Assembly (NCBI RefSeq): GCF_947507565.1
Contig: NC_089194.1
Span: forward strand, 1,426,001-1,490,000
Direction of reading: 5' to 3'
Origin: Oscarella lobularis
Lineage: Eukaryota > Porifera > Homoscleromorpha > Homosclerophorida > Oscarellidae
Length of the DNA stretch: 64,000 nt
Below, piece after piece: positions 15,097 through 26,265 of this stretch. Both the position numbers and the translations under genes were made by a program. Positions within the stretch are counted from its first letter, which is position 1. Each line of letters begins with the position of its first letter. The notes under the pieces are model-generated. The model was given only the letters and a program-made list of their open reading frames with translations, was not told the origin of the DNA and searched no databases.

Positions 15097-15960
15097 GATG
15101 TAAACCTCTTTAGAAAGACATTCTTTTTTATTAATTAAACAGATTTTTTTCGTTACGGATCCTTTTTTTCTTTTTTTTGGTTTCCCTTTGCTACACAAAT
15201 TTACTTTTGATTTGGCTGTGTCATTAAGTGGGATGCTACGTTAGGAAAGGACATCCTTATTCATTCTGTGGCTAGCTAGCGTCAATGCAAATCGGGGGAG
15301 GAGCATTTCTGGGAATCAGCGGAAAAAAGAAGTCTTGGAACTGTACTGTACACATAATGCAAAAAGTCAAATCAACATACTACGCTCAGCCGTTTCCGCT
15401 TGCAAGTGGAAGTGGCCGGGGACAGGATAGTTAGAACAATGTTGGCTTTCTTCTAATGCAAAAACATGGGCTTGCCTTTTGGAACTGAAAGTCAAATGAT
15501 AACCCCATGCTGTGTGCTCTTTCTTCTCTATACAATGATGCCATTACTTTAATCAATACGTTTAAATTTGCGGTTTGGCTACGCATAGAAGATCGTTACA
15601 TTAGACTAAAGGCACGTGAGAACTCGCGGATGAAGGTAAACACTAGAGGATGCTATGGTGTTGTTACTTGCATGAGTCAAGGAAGACTTTCTATGACGAC
15701 CACAGTCTCATTTTGCAACCTCTTTCATTGGATTTTAAATGTAAGAAAAAGATAACCCGAGAACAGGAACTAAACGTGGTGCTTTCTATCGACTCGGGAA
15801 AATGGGCACGTAACGAGTACGCTTTAGCTCGTGAATGCCTCGCTACCACTCTCCAACTTACTTCAAACCGTAGAGGACGATGCAGTGCGAACGCACGGTT
15901 AGAAAACGAAGAAACTCATTGTACGAATACGGGAGTGCAGACGAACAAGGCTGCGCTTGC
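15097..15960. other. Intergenic, no gene seen
   Basis: Between PAK and RPS29. Small ORFs on both strands show no domains, and no paired splice sites extend them. Part is presumably PAK 3' UTR; an attaaa hexamer lies near 15131. Confidence 0.6.
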
Positions 15961-15974
15961 GTACAAGTACTGGC

Positions 15975-16025
15975 TCACCTCGTGCTTCTCGTTCTTTTCT
16001 CTCGTCGCCTGTTGATAGAAATCCA
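15975..16025 (+). promoter_or_regulatory. Candidate 5'TOP-type initiation region of RPS29
   Basis: A pyrimidine-rich block (cttctcgttcttttctctcg, 15983-16002) lies 24 nt upstream of the RPS29 start codon. Ribosomal protein genes of animals typically start transcription at a C within such a tract, which gives growth-dependent translation. The placement is right; the actual start site is not shown by the sequence. Confidence 0.55.
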
Positions 16026-16584
16026 ATGGGACATCAAAATATATGGTTCAGTCATCCACGCCGGTACGGTCCCGGCTCGCGATCATGGTAAGTCGTCGAT
16101 TTGGGGACAACGGGACCCCGTTTTCGCGACGCGGCTAACAGCGAAAGCGATTCGCGAACACAGTAGTGCCTATAAACCGTAGTCAATGTACTTCGCGACA
16201 CGTGTTCTTTGGGGGGGCCCCTTTACGGTTCGTACCTCGCTGGGCAAATCGGCCTCTGCAGGCTTCGCGGCTTGCTTTCGTGAGGTCCGAGTGATTCACG
16301 CGAGGTTAAATCGACTCATGCGACCCAGTTTAATCTCAGGCAAGACGATTCTTGTCTGTTTCATGCCCTGGGAACACGCGTTTACGAATATCGAACCGCG
16401 TGGCGCTAATCTCGCACTCTTGCCCAGCCGCGTCTGCGCGAATCACCACGGCGTGATGCGAAAGTACGGTCTCATGGTCTGCCGACGCTGTTTTCGTGAA
16501 TACGCCAAAGATATCGGTTTTCTCAAGGTAGGCGTGGTCACTCGCTTATTATCTAATATATGTATCTTGTTCTAGCTTCGATGA
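16026..16584 (+). CDS. RPS29: Small ribosomal subunit protein uS14 (RPS29)
   Basis: Three exons, 16026-16087, 16428-16527 and 16576-16584, give a 56-residue protein, the normal length for eukaryotic RPS29. It begins [20 protein letters not shown] and continues with the zinc-binding CRVC ... CRRC pair, then [14 protein letters not shown]. Exon 1 ends in phase 2 and the splice creates the first zinc cysteine codon. The last coding exon is only 9 nt (Leu-Arg-stop). A longer single-frame ORF over exon 2 is intronic on its left side. The 340-nt first intron could host a snoRNA as in many ribosomal protein genes, but I could not identify boxes with confidence. Confidence 0.95.
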
Positions 16585-16777
16585 AAATGGGCTGTAGTAT
16601 GAAAAATGACTGTTTTTGTGTATGTGTCTTGTTTGTGCAGTTAGACTAACGTTGTCTAAATAAAGCTGATCAAGACTAATGACCGTTTTACGCGTGTAAT
16701 AATTTTATGACGTCATCAGCACGTGATATTGGCTGCCCCATGCGTTATCTACCTCCACCAGAGAGGTTTAAGATACC

Positions 16778-16818
16778 AGAGCCCTATAATATATATTATA
16801 TATGTATTATAGGGCTCT
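16778..16818. repeat. Perfect 14-bp inverted repeat (hairpin)
   Basis: Arms agagccctataata (16778-16791) and tattatagggctct (16805-16818) are exact reverse complements around a 13-nt AT-rich centre. It lies between the convergent 3' ends of RPS29 (plus) and the tyrosinase gene (minus). It could be a cruciform, a small element end pair or part of the 3' UTRs. Confidence 0.85.
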
Positions 16819-16914
16819 ACAGTATATATGAGGACTCGAGCGTTTCCCAAATTTCATACAGCTGGGTGAATTTTTTTTCAATCTCAAACCCCTGACTTAC
16901 TCCCAAGTCCGTCT

Positions 16915-19900
16915 CTAGTAGAGCTTCATCCCCACGACTCGTTCCACGTGCGTCCATCGATCGAGCGGCGATCGACTCCCAACTCTCCCCTCGCCTCTCA
17001 GCATCTCGTCCACGCGCATCATCCGCTGGACGTCCGCGCGACGTCGCCCCGTAAACGCGGCCTCCACTTCGCTTAACGCCGTGCCGGGCAGGGCATCGAT
17101 CTCCCCCGCGGGCGTCGAACCGACGCGCTGGTCCACCTGGCGAGCGAGACAGTGACTCGCCCTTTCATATCTCACGCACACGCGGGCCCCGTCGACGCTC
17201 ATACGAGCAATCCGATGCACGTCGTCGATGGTCACTCCTTCGGTCCCAGTCAAAACCGTTCCCCGAGCCCCCGTGTATTGATTCGAACAGTCGGCGCCCT
17301 TCGCCTGCCAATCGGACCACAATTTATCGAGGAACGAATGAAGGAGAAAGAATTCGGGCGCATTGGCCGACGACTCTCCCCTCATCGTTCCATTGACGCC
17401 CAAGTGCACGGGACTGTGCAGGGGACCGGCGAGGGCGGCGTCGACGTCTCGAATAGCGCCCGCCGAACAACGTATTCCCATGAATCGATCGATGGACGGT
17501 TTGCACGGTAAATCGCGACTTTGAAACGCGCGCCTCAGCGCCGACGTTTTCGCCGACGGCGTGAGTCGCCATCTCGGATAGGCGAAGGGTCCGCTCGTGA
17601 CGTTGTAGTCGGAAGCGCCGCGTCCGTCGCCGCCCAACGAGCGTCCGTTGTTCGCCCACATGTCGTCGATGCAGCTGACTAGCGGTTGCCATGGCGACCG
17701 ACATACGTACGAATAATCCCAATAGGGAATCGTCACGCGCGGGTCGACGCAGCGAAGGAGATTTTCGATCGAGAGAACGAACCATCGATGCCACGGGAGA
17801 AATTGCGCGACGCCGTGAATTCCGTTGCGAAATTCTCGCTCGTGAATTCGCACGAGACGATTGTAGATCGTCTTGTGCGGAGATCGGGTCGAAATGCGTT
17901 TGAAGGCGTTGACGAATCGAACGCGTTCTTGCGACGTCATTGAGAGGAAGTCTTTTCGAATGCGACACTGGCCCGGTTGATTGTCTATCGTGCACGAAGC
18001 CGAGACTGTACCAAAAAAAGAGTATTATGAATGCAACGCATATAGACTGAATTGAATGTTTACCTCTGCGACACGATCGTCTATCTGTACCCAGACTAAA
18101 TCCTGTATTGCACGCACAGGTAAATGTAGCTCCGTTCGGAGTGCATCTGTGAGCACAGCCGGCTTGATCGCATGGATTCGCTACTAATCAACATTAAGAA
18201 ACGATGCAAAATCCCTTGCCTCTCTATTTACCTCTACTGCACGACTTTTTATCTGCTCCCAGTCTGAACCCCGCATTGCACGCACACGTAAAGCCGACTC
18301 CACTGGAACTGCATCTGTGAGCGCAGCCAGCTTCGTCACACGGATCCACTAATAAAACGTTTTACTCGATGTAATTTTGCGTGGATATTTCTCGTGCTTA
18401 TGGTACGTTACCTCTATGGCACGATCTTCGGTCTGCGCCCAACGTGAATCCCCTGTTGCAGGAACAGACGAAAGACGTTCCTGTAACGGTGCACCTGTGG
18501 GCGCATTTAGCTTGAAGACACGGACTGACTGTAAATGAAGTTAATTGTAGGCTGTTTATTAATACTCGGCGTTTCTCAGAGTCTACCTCTACTGCATGAC
18601 TTTCTGTCTGCGCCCAATTGGAATCCTCCGTGGCACAAGCACACAAATGTGCTCCCACGGACAATACATCGATGAGCACAGCCGGATTGATGACAAGGAT
18701 TTACTAAATACATAGTTTTATAATCGTTTCTTAGTTCGAGAAACCTGGTATACTTCTGTCGCAGGACTTTCTATCAGCTCCTAATCTGAATCCGCTGTGG
18801 CAGGCACAGGAGAACGAGCTGCCTCGAACGATGCATCGGTGAGCGCAGCCCGCTCGATGGCACGGATTTACTGATATAAAAATGTTATTAGACACTAGAA
18901 TTGTGACGTATGTTTGTTTACCTCTGCTGCATGATTTCCTATCTGTTCCCAGTCTAAATCCCGCGTTACACGCACACGTAAATGTAGCTCCGTTGGAAAT
19001 ACATCTATGTGCACAACCAGCTTGGTCGCACGGATTTACTGTTCCTTTTTTTAAGGTTATTAGTTATGCTAAAAGCGATCTCTGAGACTTCACCTCTACT
19101 GCACGATTTTTTATCTGCACGTAAAGCGAAACCTTGATTGCACGCGCAAGTGGCGATAAATCCATTTGCAATGCAGCGATGAGAACAGCCAGCTTGATCG
19201 CACGGGTCGACTGCAAGAGAAAAGAAGGAAGATGTATAGGGAAGGACTATGAGAAGATATGTGCTAGCCTCACTTCTTTGGCATGATCTTCTGTCTGAGG
19301 CCAAAGAAAATCCTCTCTCGCAAGAACAAAGAAAGGAGGAGTCGCCGTTCCGAGTACACGTATGAGCGCAGTCAGATCGACGGCAGGGATCCAAAGGTTC
19401 GTCACCTAAGACACCAAAAAAATTAAAAGACTAAGTTATTAATCTCTAAAACTCACTTGCACATGTTGGTCCACGTGGCAGAGCGCCTAAAAGCTCGGCG
19501 AGTCGCGAGAACTCGTTAAACGCTTCCAATCGAAAGACGTTCCGATTGACGGCGACGCCTCGAACGTAGTCGATGTTCTGCGTCGCGACGGCGTTGAGTT
19601 CGCTACCGTTTACGCTGGGCGTCACTCCAAACGTGAATATCGTCGACTCCGTCTCCCGTTCGAGTCGTCGTGCAAGAGAAACGGGATTTCGAGGTCCGTT
19701 CGATTTTCCATCGGTCAATATAAAAACGACCTTCTTACAGTTGCAATCCCTGTTGCAGCATTTTCCGTCTCGCTTTTTCTGCATCGTTTTGTGCACGAAA
19801 TCGATCGCCGAGTCCAAGTGAGTGAATCCTTTTGTGTATCGAATTCGTCCGATTGCTTCGTAGAGGCCGGCGCCGCACTGATATTTTTCGCACGGAATTT

Positions 19901-20852
19901 CGTGCGTCACGTCGCTGGCGTACGTCACCGCGGACACTTTGAGAAGCGGCGTTCGCGCGCACAAGCTCTTGACGAGAACTTTGAGAAAGTTGAGCATTCG
20001 TTCGAAGTGCTGAAAGCCTATGCTTCCGGATCGATCGATGAGAAGATGAAGGCAAATCGACGCGCACTGATACGAGCCTATTTGACCAGATCGTCCGCCG
20101 ACTATTCTCTTTCCTTCAGCTAGGCTGAGAAACGAGCTTTTGAGAGAACGAGACAACTTCACGGGTTTTTGAAAATCTGCACACAACACAAGTGAATGTC
20201 GTCAGAAAGTCGAAGATAAATTTACCAAAGACGGGATTGACGCATTTATTTGCGCAGCACTTCATATACCCAGGGCACGAGTCGTCGTGACCCGTTCCTA
20301 TGCATCGCTTTGCGCTCTGCAATGACGTATCCAGCGGACATTTTCCGACTTTTACACCGCAGTCACTTGAACCCAATTCTAAAACAAAAACAGACAGACT
20401 ATGGTATGCGAAATTTCTGAAGGATCTGTCTATGCTTCCTCGCTGCCCCCTGGTTCTTTTCACGTACCCACGGCAACGTAGTCAGCGATGAAACGTCCGC
20501 TGATTGAATCAGTCCTAAATTCTATTTGCATGGCTCCGACGCAGGACGTTCGGGTTGCGTCGCGTAGCTCGCTCCCGCAATAGGGTCGACTCCACGACGC
20601 GCCGTCGTCGAGCGATAGGCGAACGTAGTGGCGACGGCAGTCGGAGGAGAGTGCGAAAAGACGAAAGTGAAGACGAACAGCGCGTCCCACGACGCGAGGT
20701 TTGATTATGTAGCGACAGAAGGCCTTGGACTGTAAGCTGATGATTGTTCCTTTCTTCTTGTTGTATTGGCCGCAGATGCGAGTTGTCGAGCTGGCGAGAG
20801 CGACGCATGAAAGTGCGATAAGTAGAGCTACTTGGAGATGCCTTCTTGCCAT
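16915..20852 (-). CDS. Secreted CUB-WAP-vWA-EGF(8)-tyrosinase mosaic protein
   Basis: Twelve exons, about 1100 residues. ATG at 20852 starts a signal peptide (MARRHLQVALLIALSCVALA). Exon 20852-20468 is CUB-like. Exon 20378-20226 is a WAP-like four-disulphide core (KVGKCP ... CPGYMKCC). Exon 20176-19457 is a vWA domain with a MIDAS motif (LLIDRSGSIGF) and FVILTDGKSNG. Eight exons (19405-19274, 19210-19094, 19038-18922, 18870-18754, 18703-18587, 18528-18412, 18348-18232, 18180-18064) each encode one six-cysteine EGF-like module of type GCAHRC ... C.C..GF.LG.DR.SC. The last exon (18005-16915) is a tyrosinase/type-3 copper domain: IHGVAQFLPWHRWFVLSIE for CuA, then LHSPVH and FFLLHSFLDKLW for CuB. 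All six copper-binding His appear present. Introns are phase 1 throughout. A role in oxidative cross-linking of extracellular matrix is an inference. Confidence 0.9.
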
Positions 20853-21287
20853 GGCAGATTGCACGAATGAACACAGGTGTCCGGGAGTTGGCCAATGTTA
20901 ATTGTGCGAGTATCTAATTTTCGAACTTTGATTCGTTTTCGCGTAGAGGCGCGGCTAGAAAACGTCCACGTGAGGCGGATGTGAGCTATTGCGAGCCGAT
21001 TCGACGGCGGATTGCTTCGCAGGCGACGGATGCGCGAAGCAAAACAAGAGGGGCCCGGCCCGGGAGCCCCCTCATCTCTGCATAGAGGCTCCGATTTGCA
21101 AACGCAGACGTGCAGAGCTCCACATTGACCGTTCCATTGCTTGGGCGATCTCAGCGAAGCAGTACAGTGCAAGGCGTCACGTCGCGCACGTGCCTACTGC
21201 GTCACCAGTTGCGTCATGAGACCCACAATAAACTGCCTAACTAACCAAACTTATTATTTCTCTCTAAAATTAAAAAGATGTACCGGT
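20853..21287. promoter_or_regulatory. Upstream region of the tyrosinase mosaic gene
   Basis: 435 bp between the tyrosinase-mosaic start and the 3' end of the KIF26-like gene, both on the minus strand. It should contain the promoter of the former and the 3' UTR of the latter. A GC-rich palindromic block ggggcccggcccgggagccc lies at about 21051-21070. No ORF is convincing. Confidence 0.5.
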
Positions 21288-24200
21288 TTATACTAAAGTG
21301 AGCGAATTTTTAGAAGAACGCGGCTTTGGCTTTATTGGATGCAGACGAGCTTCACGAACAGCCAGAGACTCAGCAAATGGATCCTCGTCAATCTAATAGA
21401 ACAGCTACATGACCACACAAATACATGAAATTATTAGCTCTTTCTCACATTGTGCGCGGGATTTGAAACTCCTTTAGAACCGCTTGACTTTCTTTTAAAG
21501 ATCTTCCTTAGCAAACGAGCTAAAAAGATTATTAATTAAAACCTGTTTCTATCATCGCTTCTGACGACGTTTCTACCTGGCCACGATCCTTTCTTCTTCT
21601 TCAATTTCTTGTTCTTCACTCCCAATGCATCCACCCCTATCTCCTTCTCCGCGTCCTCCACTTCCTCTCCTCCGCCATTGGAGACCCTGATTACCTCCGA
21701 AGCAGGTCGTCGTCGATTCCTCTTCCCTTTAACTCGTCCCCTCGGCGATTTCCTCAAAAGCTGCGTTGACGACCGCCACGTGTGATCGCTCTCCGCCGTC
21801 GACTCGCACACCGAAGACGCTCTCGATTTGACCCACGACGACCCGCGGCCACTGCCCCGTTCTTTCCCCAATGCCGCCGGCATAGATCGTTGCTGTACAA
21901 GCGAACGCGGCCGTTCCAATTGCGTCATCGTCGCAGATCGCCTTCGCGCAGGCGGCGGCGGCGGCGGTTCCTGTGGCGGAGGCGGCGGGCGTTTTTTCAC
22001 TGGGGAGCGCGGTGGCGGTGGTGGAGCTGATTGCGGCGGTGGCGGGGGTGCACTAGATTCAACGCGCGGAAGCGGCGGCGGAAAGGACTTGCCTACGGAA
22101 CGCATGGGACTCCCGTGTTCTCCATACCTCTCGTCCAACGTCTCGGGACTCAGATTATCAAACGTATAGGGACCGAAAGTTGGTTTGACCCGCTTCAAGG
22201 CGGCGGCGAGAAGCCTCGGCGGCGCGACGGCACTCGACGCCGTACCGACTTCGCTTTTGCAATGCTTGAACGACGACGTCCGCATTGGGAGAATGTCGCT
22301 ATTTCCGTTGCCGCCGCCGGAAGTCGCGGCGGCAGCGGCAACGACCATCGCCGCCGAATCGGCCGGCGATAGAGTAATAGGAGCGAAACCGCCGCCGGTG
22401 TCGAGAGCGAGAAGACGACCGAGAAGCGACGTCAATCGACCAACGCCGCCTCCGCCTCCGCCGCCGCCGCCGGGCGTGAGAAAATCGCTCGACGACGCTT
22501 GAAGTGGTCGCCAGCTTTGCAACGCCACGGACGGCGGTCGCGATTCCGCGCCGCCGCCGCCGTTGGCGGAATCTTGAAATCGTTCCGACGTCGTTCGCGG
22601 ACGATTTGCCGTCGCCGTCGCCGTGGGAAGTCGCAGGCTCGTCGTGTGGGAGCGCATCGAGGGAAACGGCGGCGGAACGGACGGGCTCTCCTTGAGAAGT
22701 TTCTCGATGTACGCCGTGAGCTCGCGTTCGTGACGCGGCGAAAGAAAGACGTCGTCCTCGTCGTCGTTGCCTTTCTTTTCCACCGAGGGGCCGTCTTGGA
22801 CGTACGCTTCAGCTCGATGTGCGTCGTCGTCGTCGTCGTCGTCGTCGTCACCCGGCGGCCCTTCTCCCTCCGTTTCCTTGCCGCCGCCTACGTAGATCGC
22901 CGTGTCGCCTGTTTCGACGGTCTCGTCGCCGGTTGCCTTGGCAACGAGGTTTTGCTCCTTTTCCTTGTCCGAATCGCTTGTCCATGAGGAGTCCGGTATG
23001 TCGGAGAGAAGAGGACGCGTTCGGAGATAGTCCGACTCGTCCGGTGATATGACGTCGCGCGACGGAGGAGGGCCGGCTATTTTTCCGTTGCCATTTCCGT
23101 CTGACGAACTATTCGTACCCGTGCTCAAATTGCGGTGACGGCGACCGCCGAGGGGACGCCAGCGATAGCGACGACGATGCGATTCTTCGGAGGACGATTC
23201 GCCGCCCGACGACGACGTTCCGGAGAACTGTTCAAGGAAGTCTAATTCTTATTGAAAAAGTGTTTTTATGTTTCGTACTCTGCTGCGTCGTTTTCTCATC
23301 TTGTGGATTCGCGATGAGAGTTGCACGACGGCGAGCGTGTCCTGGTAGTGTTGAGGAAGGCTCGATACGTGGACTATGATGTTTGTTCGGCACGATGGAT
23401 TGCCAAGGGATTCTTGAAGCAACTGAGTCAATTTGCTCTCCCTGTTTGTAGGGGGAAAGTTCATAGAGAAAACAATCCCTCGATCTGATCAACGCTTACT
23501 TGTGTGTAAGTCGCTTTTCGCCATTTGCGACGGCCATGAGAATATTTCCCAGGGATAGGAGAGACGTCACGGAAGTGCCGTCTTTCATTTTGGGGAAAAT
23601 TTGCGCTGACAATCCCGGAGGTTTTTCGCAGCTTGCCAAGTCAATCAAATACAGCCGAGAGCTCAATACAACAGCTAACAAGTTCAGATTCGGTTAAATT
23701 TCGCTACACTAATTTTTAAAAGATTACCTCGTCCGCTTGACTCTTTTACTTTCTGTCGCAGGTGCACCGTGAAGCAAAAGTGACTGAATTTAGCTAGAAT
23801 TTTCCTCTGTTCATCGTCCGAGTCAATGCCCTTGACTAAAGGGAAGAAACGCGCGCGTGCACGTGGCCTTAGTCTCTCGTTTAATTTTAATCAATCTCGC
23901 TCACTCTGTCGCGACGCGTGGAGGGCGCAATCCAAATAATAGGCCGCTCCCTCCGGTGAAATCACGTTTAGAAGCGTCTGATTCAAGTTCTGCGTATAGA
24001 CAGGTCTTTGTATAATAGCAATGACAAACTCGTGGGCGATGCTTCTTCTCTTCGTAATTAGTGTCTGGCAGTACTCTACAGCTACACGGTAGGTATGAAA
24101 ACGAGCCTTCGTTTCATTCCCTTCATTCTCTTGCATTAAATGGTCTCCCCAGTCAGAGTGTTTAGTTGTCTAAGTCGGTGTGTCTTTGCATTCCTTACCT

Positions 24201-25660
24201 CTAATCCCCCCGGACCGCTATCGACGCCGTTCCAAGACACCGGAGGCCCGACGCGATGATCAAGCAGCAAATCTTGCACTTGATCAATGAGACTATTGAC
24301 CTCGAGAGCGGAGACGCTCACAGCGAAATGACATTTCGTTCTACGAGAGAAAATACTACTATTTCCTCTCCCCCCATAAAGAACGACGTCCTAATACTTC
24401 TGCCTCTGATGCTCGATCAGCTTGAATAGCCACGAAATGCTCGTTGGAACGATGCCAAGCCGATCCGGACAATCGTCAAAGCCAACCATGATGGAACTCT
24501 TACCTAAGAAACCGCAGTGTGTTCATCTAACCCAAACAACGTACGTACAAAGGGAAAGGATTGTCACTAAAGTGCCAGGGAGAATCGTTTTCGGTCAATC
24601 AATTAAACGATTAATTAATTAATAACTATTATTAGAAAGCGTTGCAGGAGGAAATCATCTCGACGGAGAGAAGATTACCTAGCCTCGCTTGGCCGTAACA
24701 GGCGATGCAGCCGTCCGTGCCGCTCAGAACGGAATGAATCACTTCGACGAGAGACGCGTTGCACATGTCCGTCTGTGAGGAAGGGGGAGAGATAGAAAGA
24801 GAGAGATTTCCTACTAATGATCCCGGGCAAACGATCGCTCGTTTGTTTAGACAGTACTTGCGTCGCGTCGCTCGTCATTATGGAATCGAAAGCGAACGTT
24901 TTCGGCGCGACCGAGCGAACGTGTTTTCGTCGAAATTGCGTGAGAATCGGAGCGGTCGGATCGGATATCGTTATCTTTGCGAAAAAGAAACACGTTATAA
25001 CTTTTTTGGGGGAGGTGCTTGCATATGGGGCCCCCACTTGTTTCTTGCGATCGTTCACGTCCAAGAACTGCGCCGATTCGGTGTTATTCTTCGCTAGACG
25101 TAAAAGAACGCGAACCTAATTCAAAAAAATGAAGGGGGATTCGAAAAAATGACTCGTTTTCAAATAATTATAAAAATTTCACTTTTCCGACTCCGCGATG
25201 ACGCCGATTGAATTTGACGAGCGCGGGCGGCGCCGACGGCGGTGCGACTTTGAGCGCATTCACGAAATTCGTCCCCAGCGGCAACGTGTAAATTCCCTCC
25301 TCGTGCGCCTTACGACTACGAACGAAGTCCCACCCACGCCATTAGAAAAGAGACAAAGATCGAATTCCTACCGAGACGTGTCGACTGCGCTTGTTGTCGG
25401 TATTCCGTACGAATCTACGGTCGCGTTTTGTTGCAGCGGCTGCGACGGTTGCGGCGGTTGCGGCGGTTGCGACGGCGGCGAGAGCGGCGGTGCGTCGATG
25501 GGGATAAGAGACCGCTGATGGTATCCGTACTTGACGGCGCGACTCTTTGCCTTGATGTGCCGCACGCGCTGTTTCTCTTCGAGATACTTCGTCGCTCGCG
25601 TCACGCAAGCGGACGGCATGTTCGGCGGCACGCGACGAACTCGACTCGGCGGCGGCGGCG

Positions 25661-25697
<37 letters not shown>

Positions 25698-25814
25698 CGT
25701 TTCCATCACGATCGTTCGGAATTTCTCCGAAGAGGTCTGCGAGGGATGGACTACGTTTCGGCTCGCCGAAGCGGCGGAGAAAGGGACGCGGAACCAGAAC
25801 CTATCTGCTATCAT
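21288..25814 (-). CDS. KIF26: KIF26-like atypical kinesin
   Basis: Minus-strand kinesin-11/KIF26 relative. The motor starts with GKVRVLLRLAKNN and KTFAFDSIM, then DGCIACYGQARL/GKSS (a P-loop of GxxxxGKS form split by an intron) and RLGIVPTSISWLF, which is typical of KIF26. Switch II is LIDLASCE instead of DLAGSE, and the motor ends SKLTQLLQESLG ... SSRIHKMRKRRS. A long low-complexity tail (23200-21577) with SSSGGESSSEES, poly-Asp, poly-Gly and poly-Pro follows. The tail frame reaches a stop at 21536, but a gtagaa donor at 21576 joins in phase to two more exons (21519-21449, RLLRKIFKRKSSGSKG; 21392-21288, DEDPFAESLAVREARLHP). The N-terminal exon is proline-rich (poly-Pro at 25641-25693). Its start is uncertain: ATG at 25814 or 25706. 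KIF26 proteins are known as weak or non-ATPase microtubule binders. Confidence 0.85.
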
Positions 25815-26265
25815 TCCGCGACTGGAGTCAATCAAACTACCGCGGAAACAAAGAGCCGATTCTCTCTCCTTGCGAGGCGAGGTGATAGTCGACAAAGAAT
25901 GCAGACGGAGACCGGAAAACGTGGAGTGGGGGGAGGACAAAAGCCTACCTTTTCACTCGCTCTAGAAATTCAAGAGATACGGCTTCTTGACTTCCTCGCG
26001 ACCGCGACGCGACGCTCGTAAAAGGAAATGATCGCGGTCGAGTGCGTCGGCGACGCTAAAAAGCAACCCCGCGAAGAATTTTTGCCCGCCTCCCTCTTTA
26101 ATCAATTACCTGCGAAAACCCGGATCGCAAAACTTGCGTCTCTCATTGAAGTATTAGAAAATTAGAGTGATTTGTATTGGAGAGGGGGAGAGGAGAAATT
26201 CGTTACAAAGGAGCTACTTCTAAACTTAGGCAGCAATCCAACTCAAAAAAAATAAAGAGATGCGT
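25815..26265. promoter_or_regulatory. Upstream region of KIF26-like gene
   Basis: About 450 bp between the probable KIF26-like start and the VPS39 stop, both on the minus strand. GC-rich, with repeated cgcgaccgcgacgcgacg-type sequence at 25999-26016. No coding signal beyond an open upstream extension of the KIF26 N-terminal frame. Confidence 0.45.

Noticed and set aside
16186-16575. 129-codon plus ORF containing the RPS29 exon
   Set aside because: Its first half is intron; only 16428-16527 is RPS29 coding, joined to exons at 16026 and 16576.
21782-23052. Arg-rich plus ORFs opposite KIF26
   Set aside because: They are antisense to the low-complexity KIF26 tail and consist mainly of Arg/Gly/Pro repeats.
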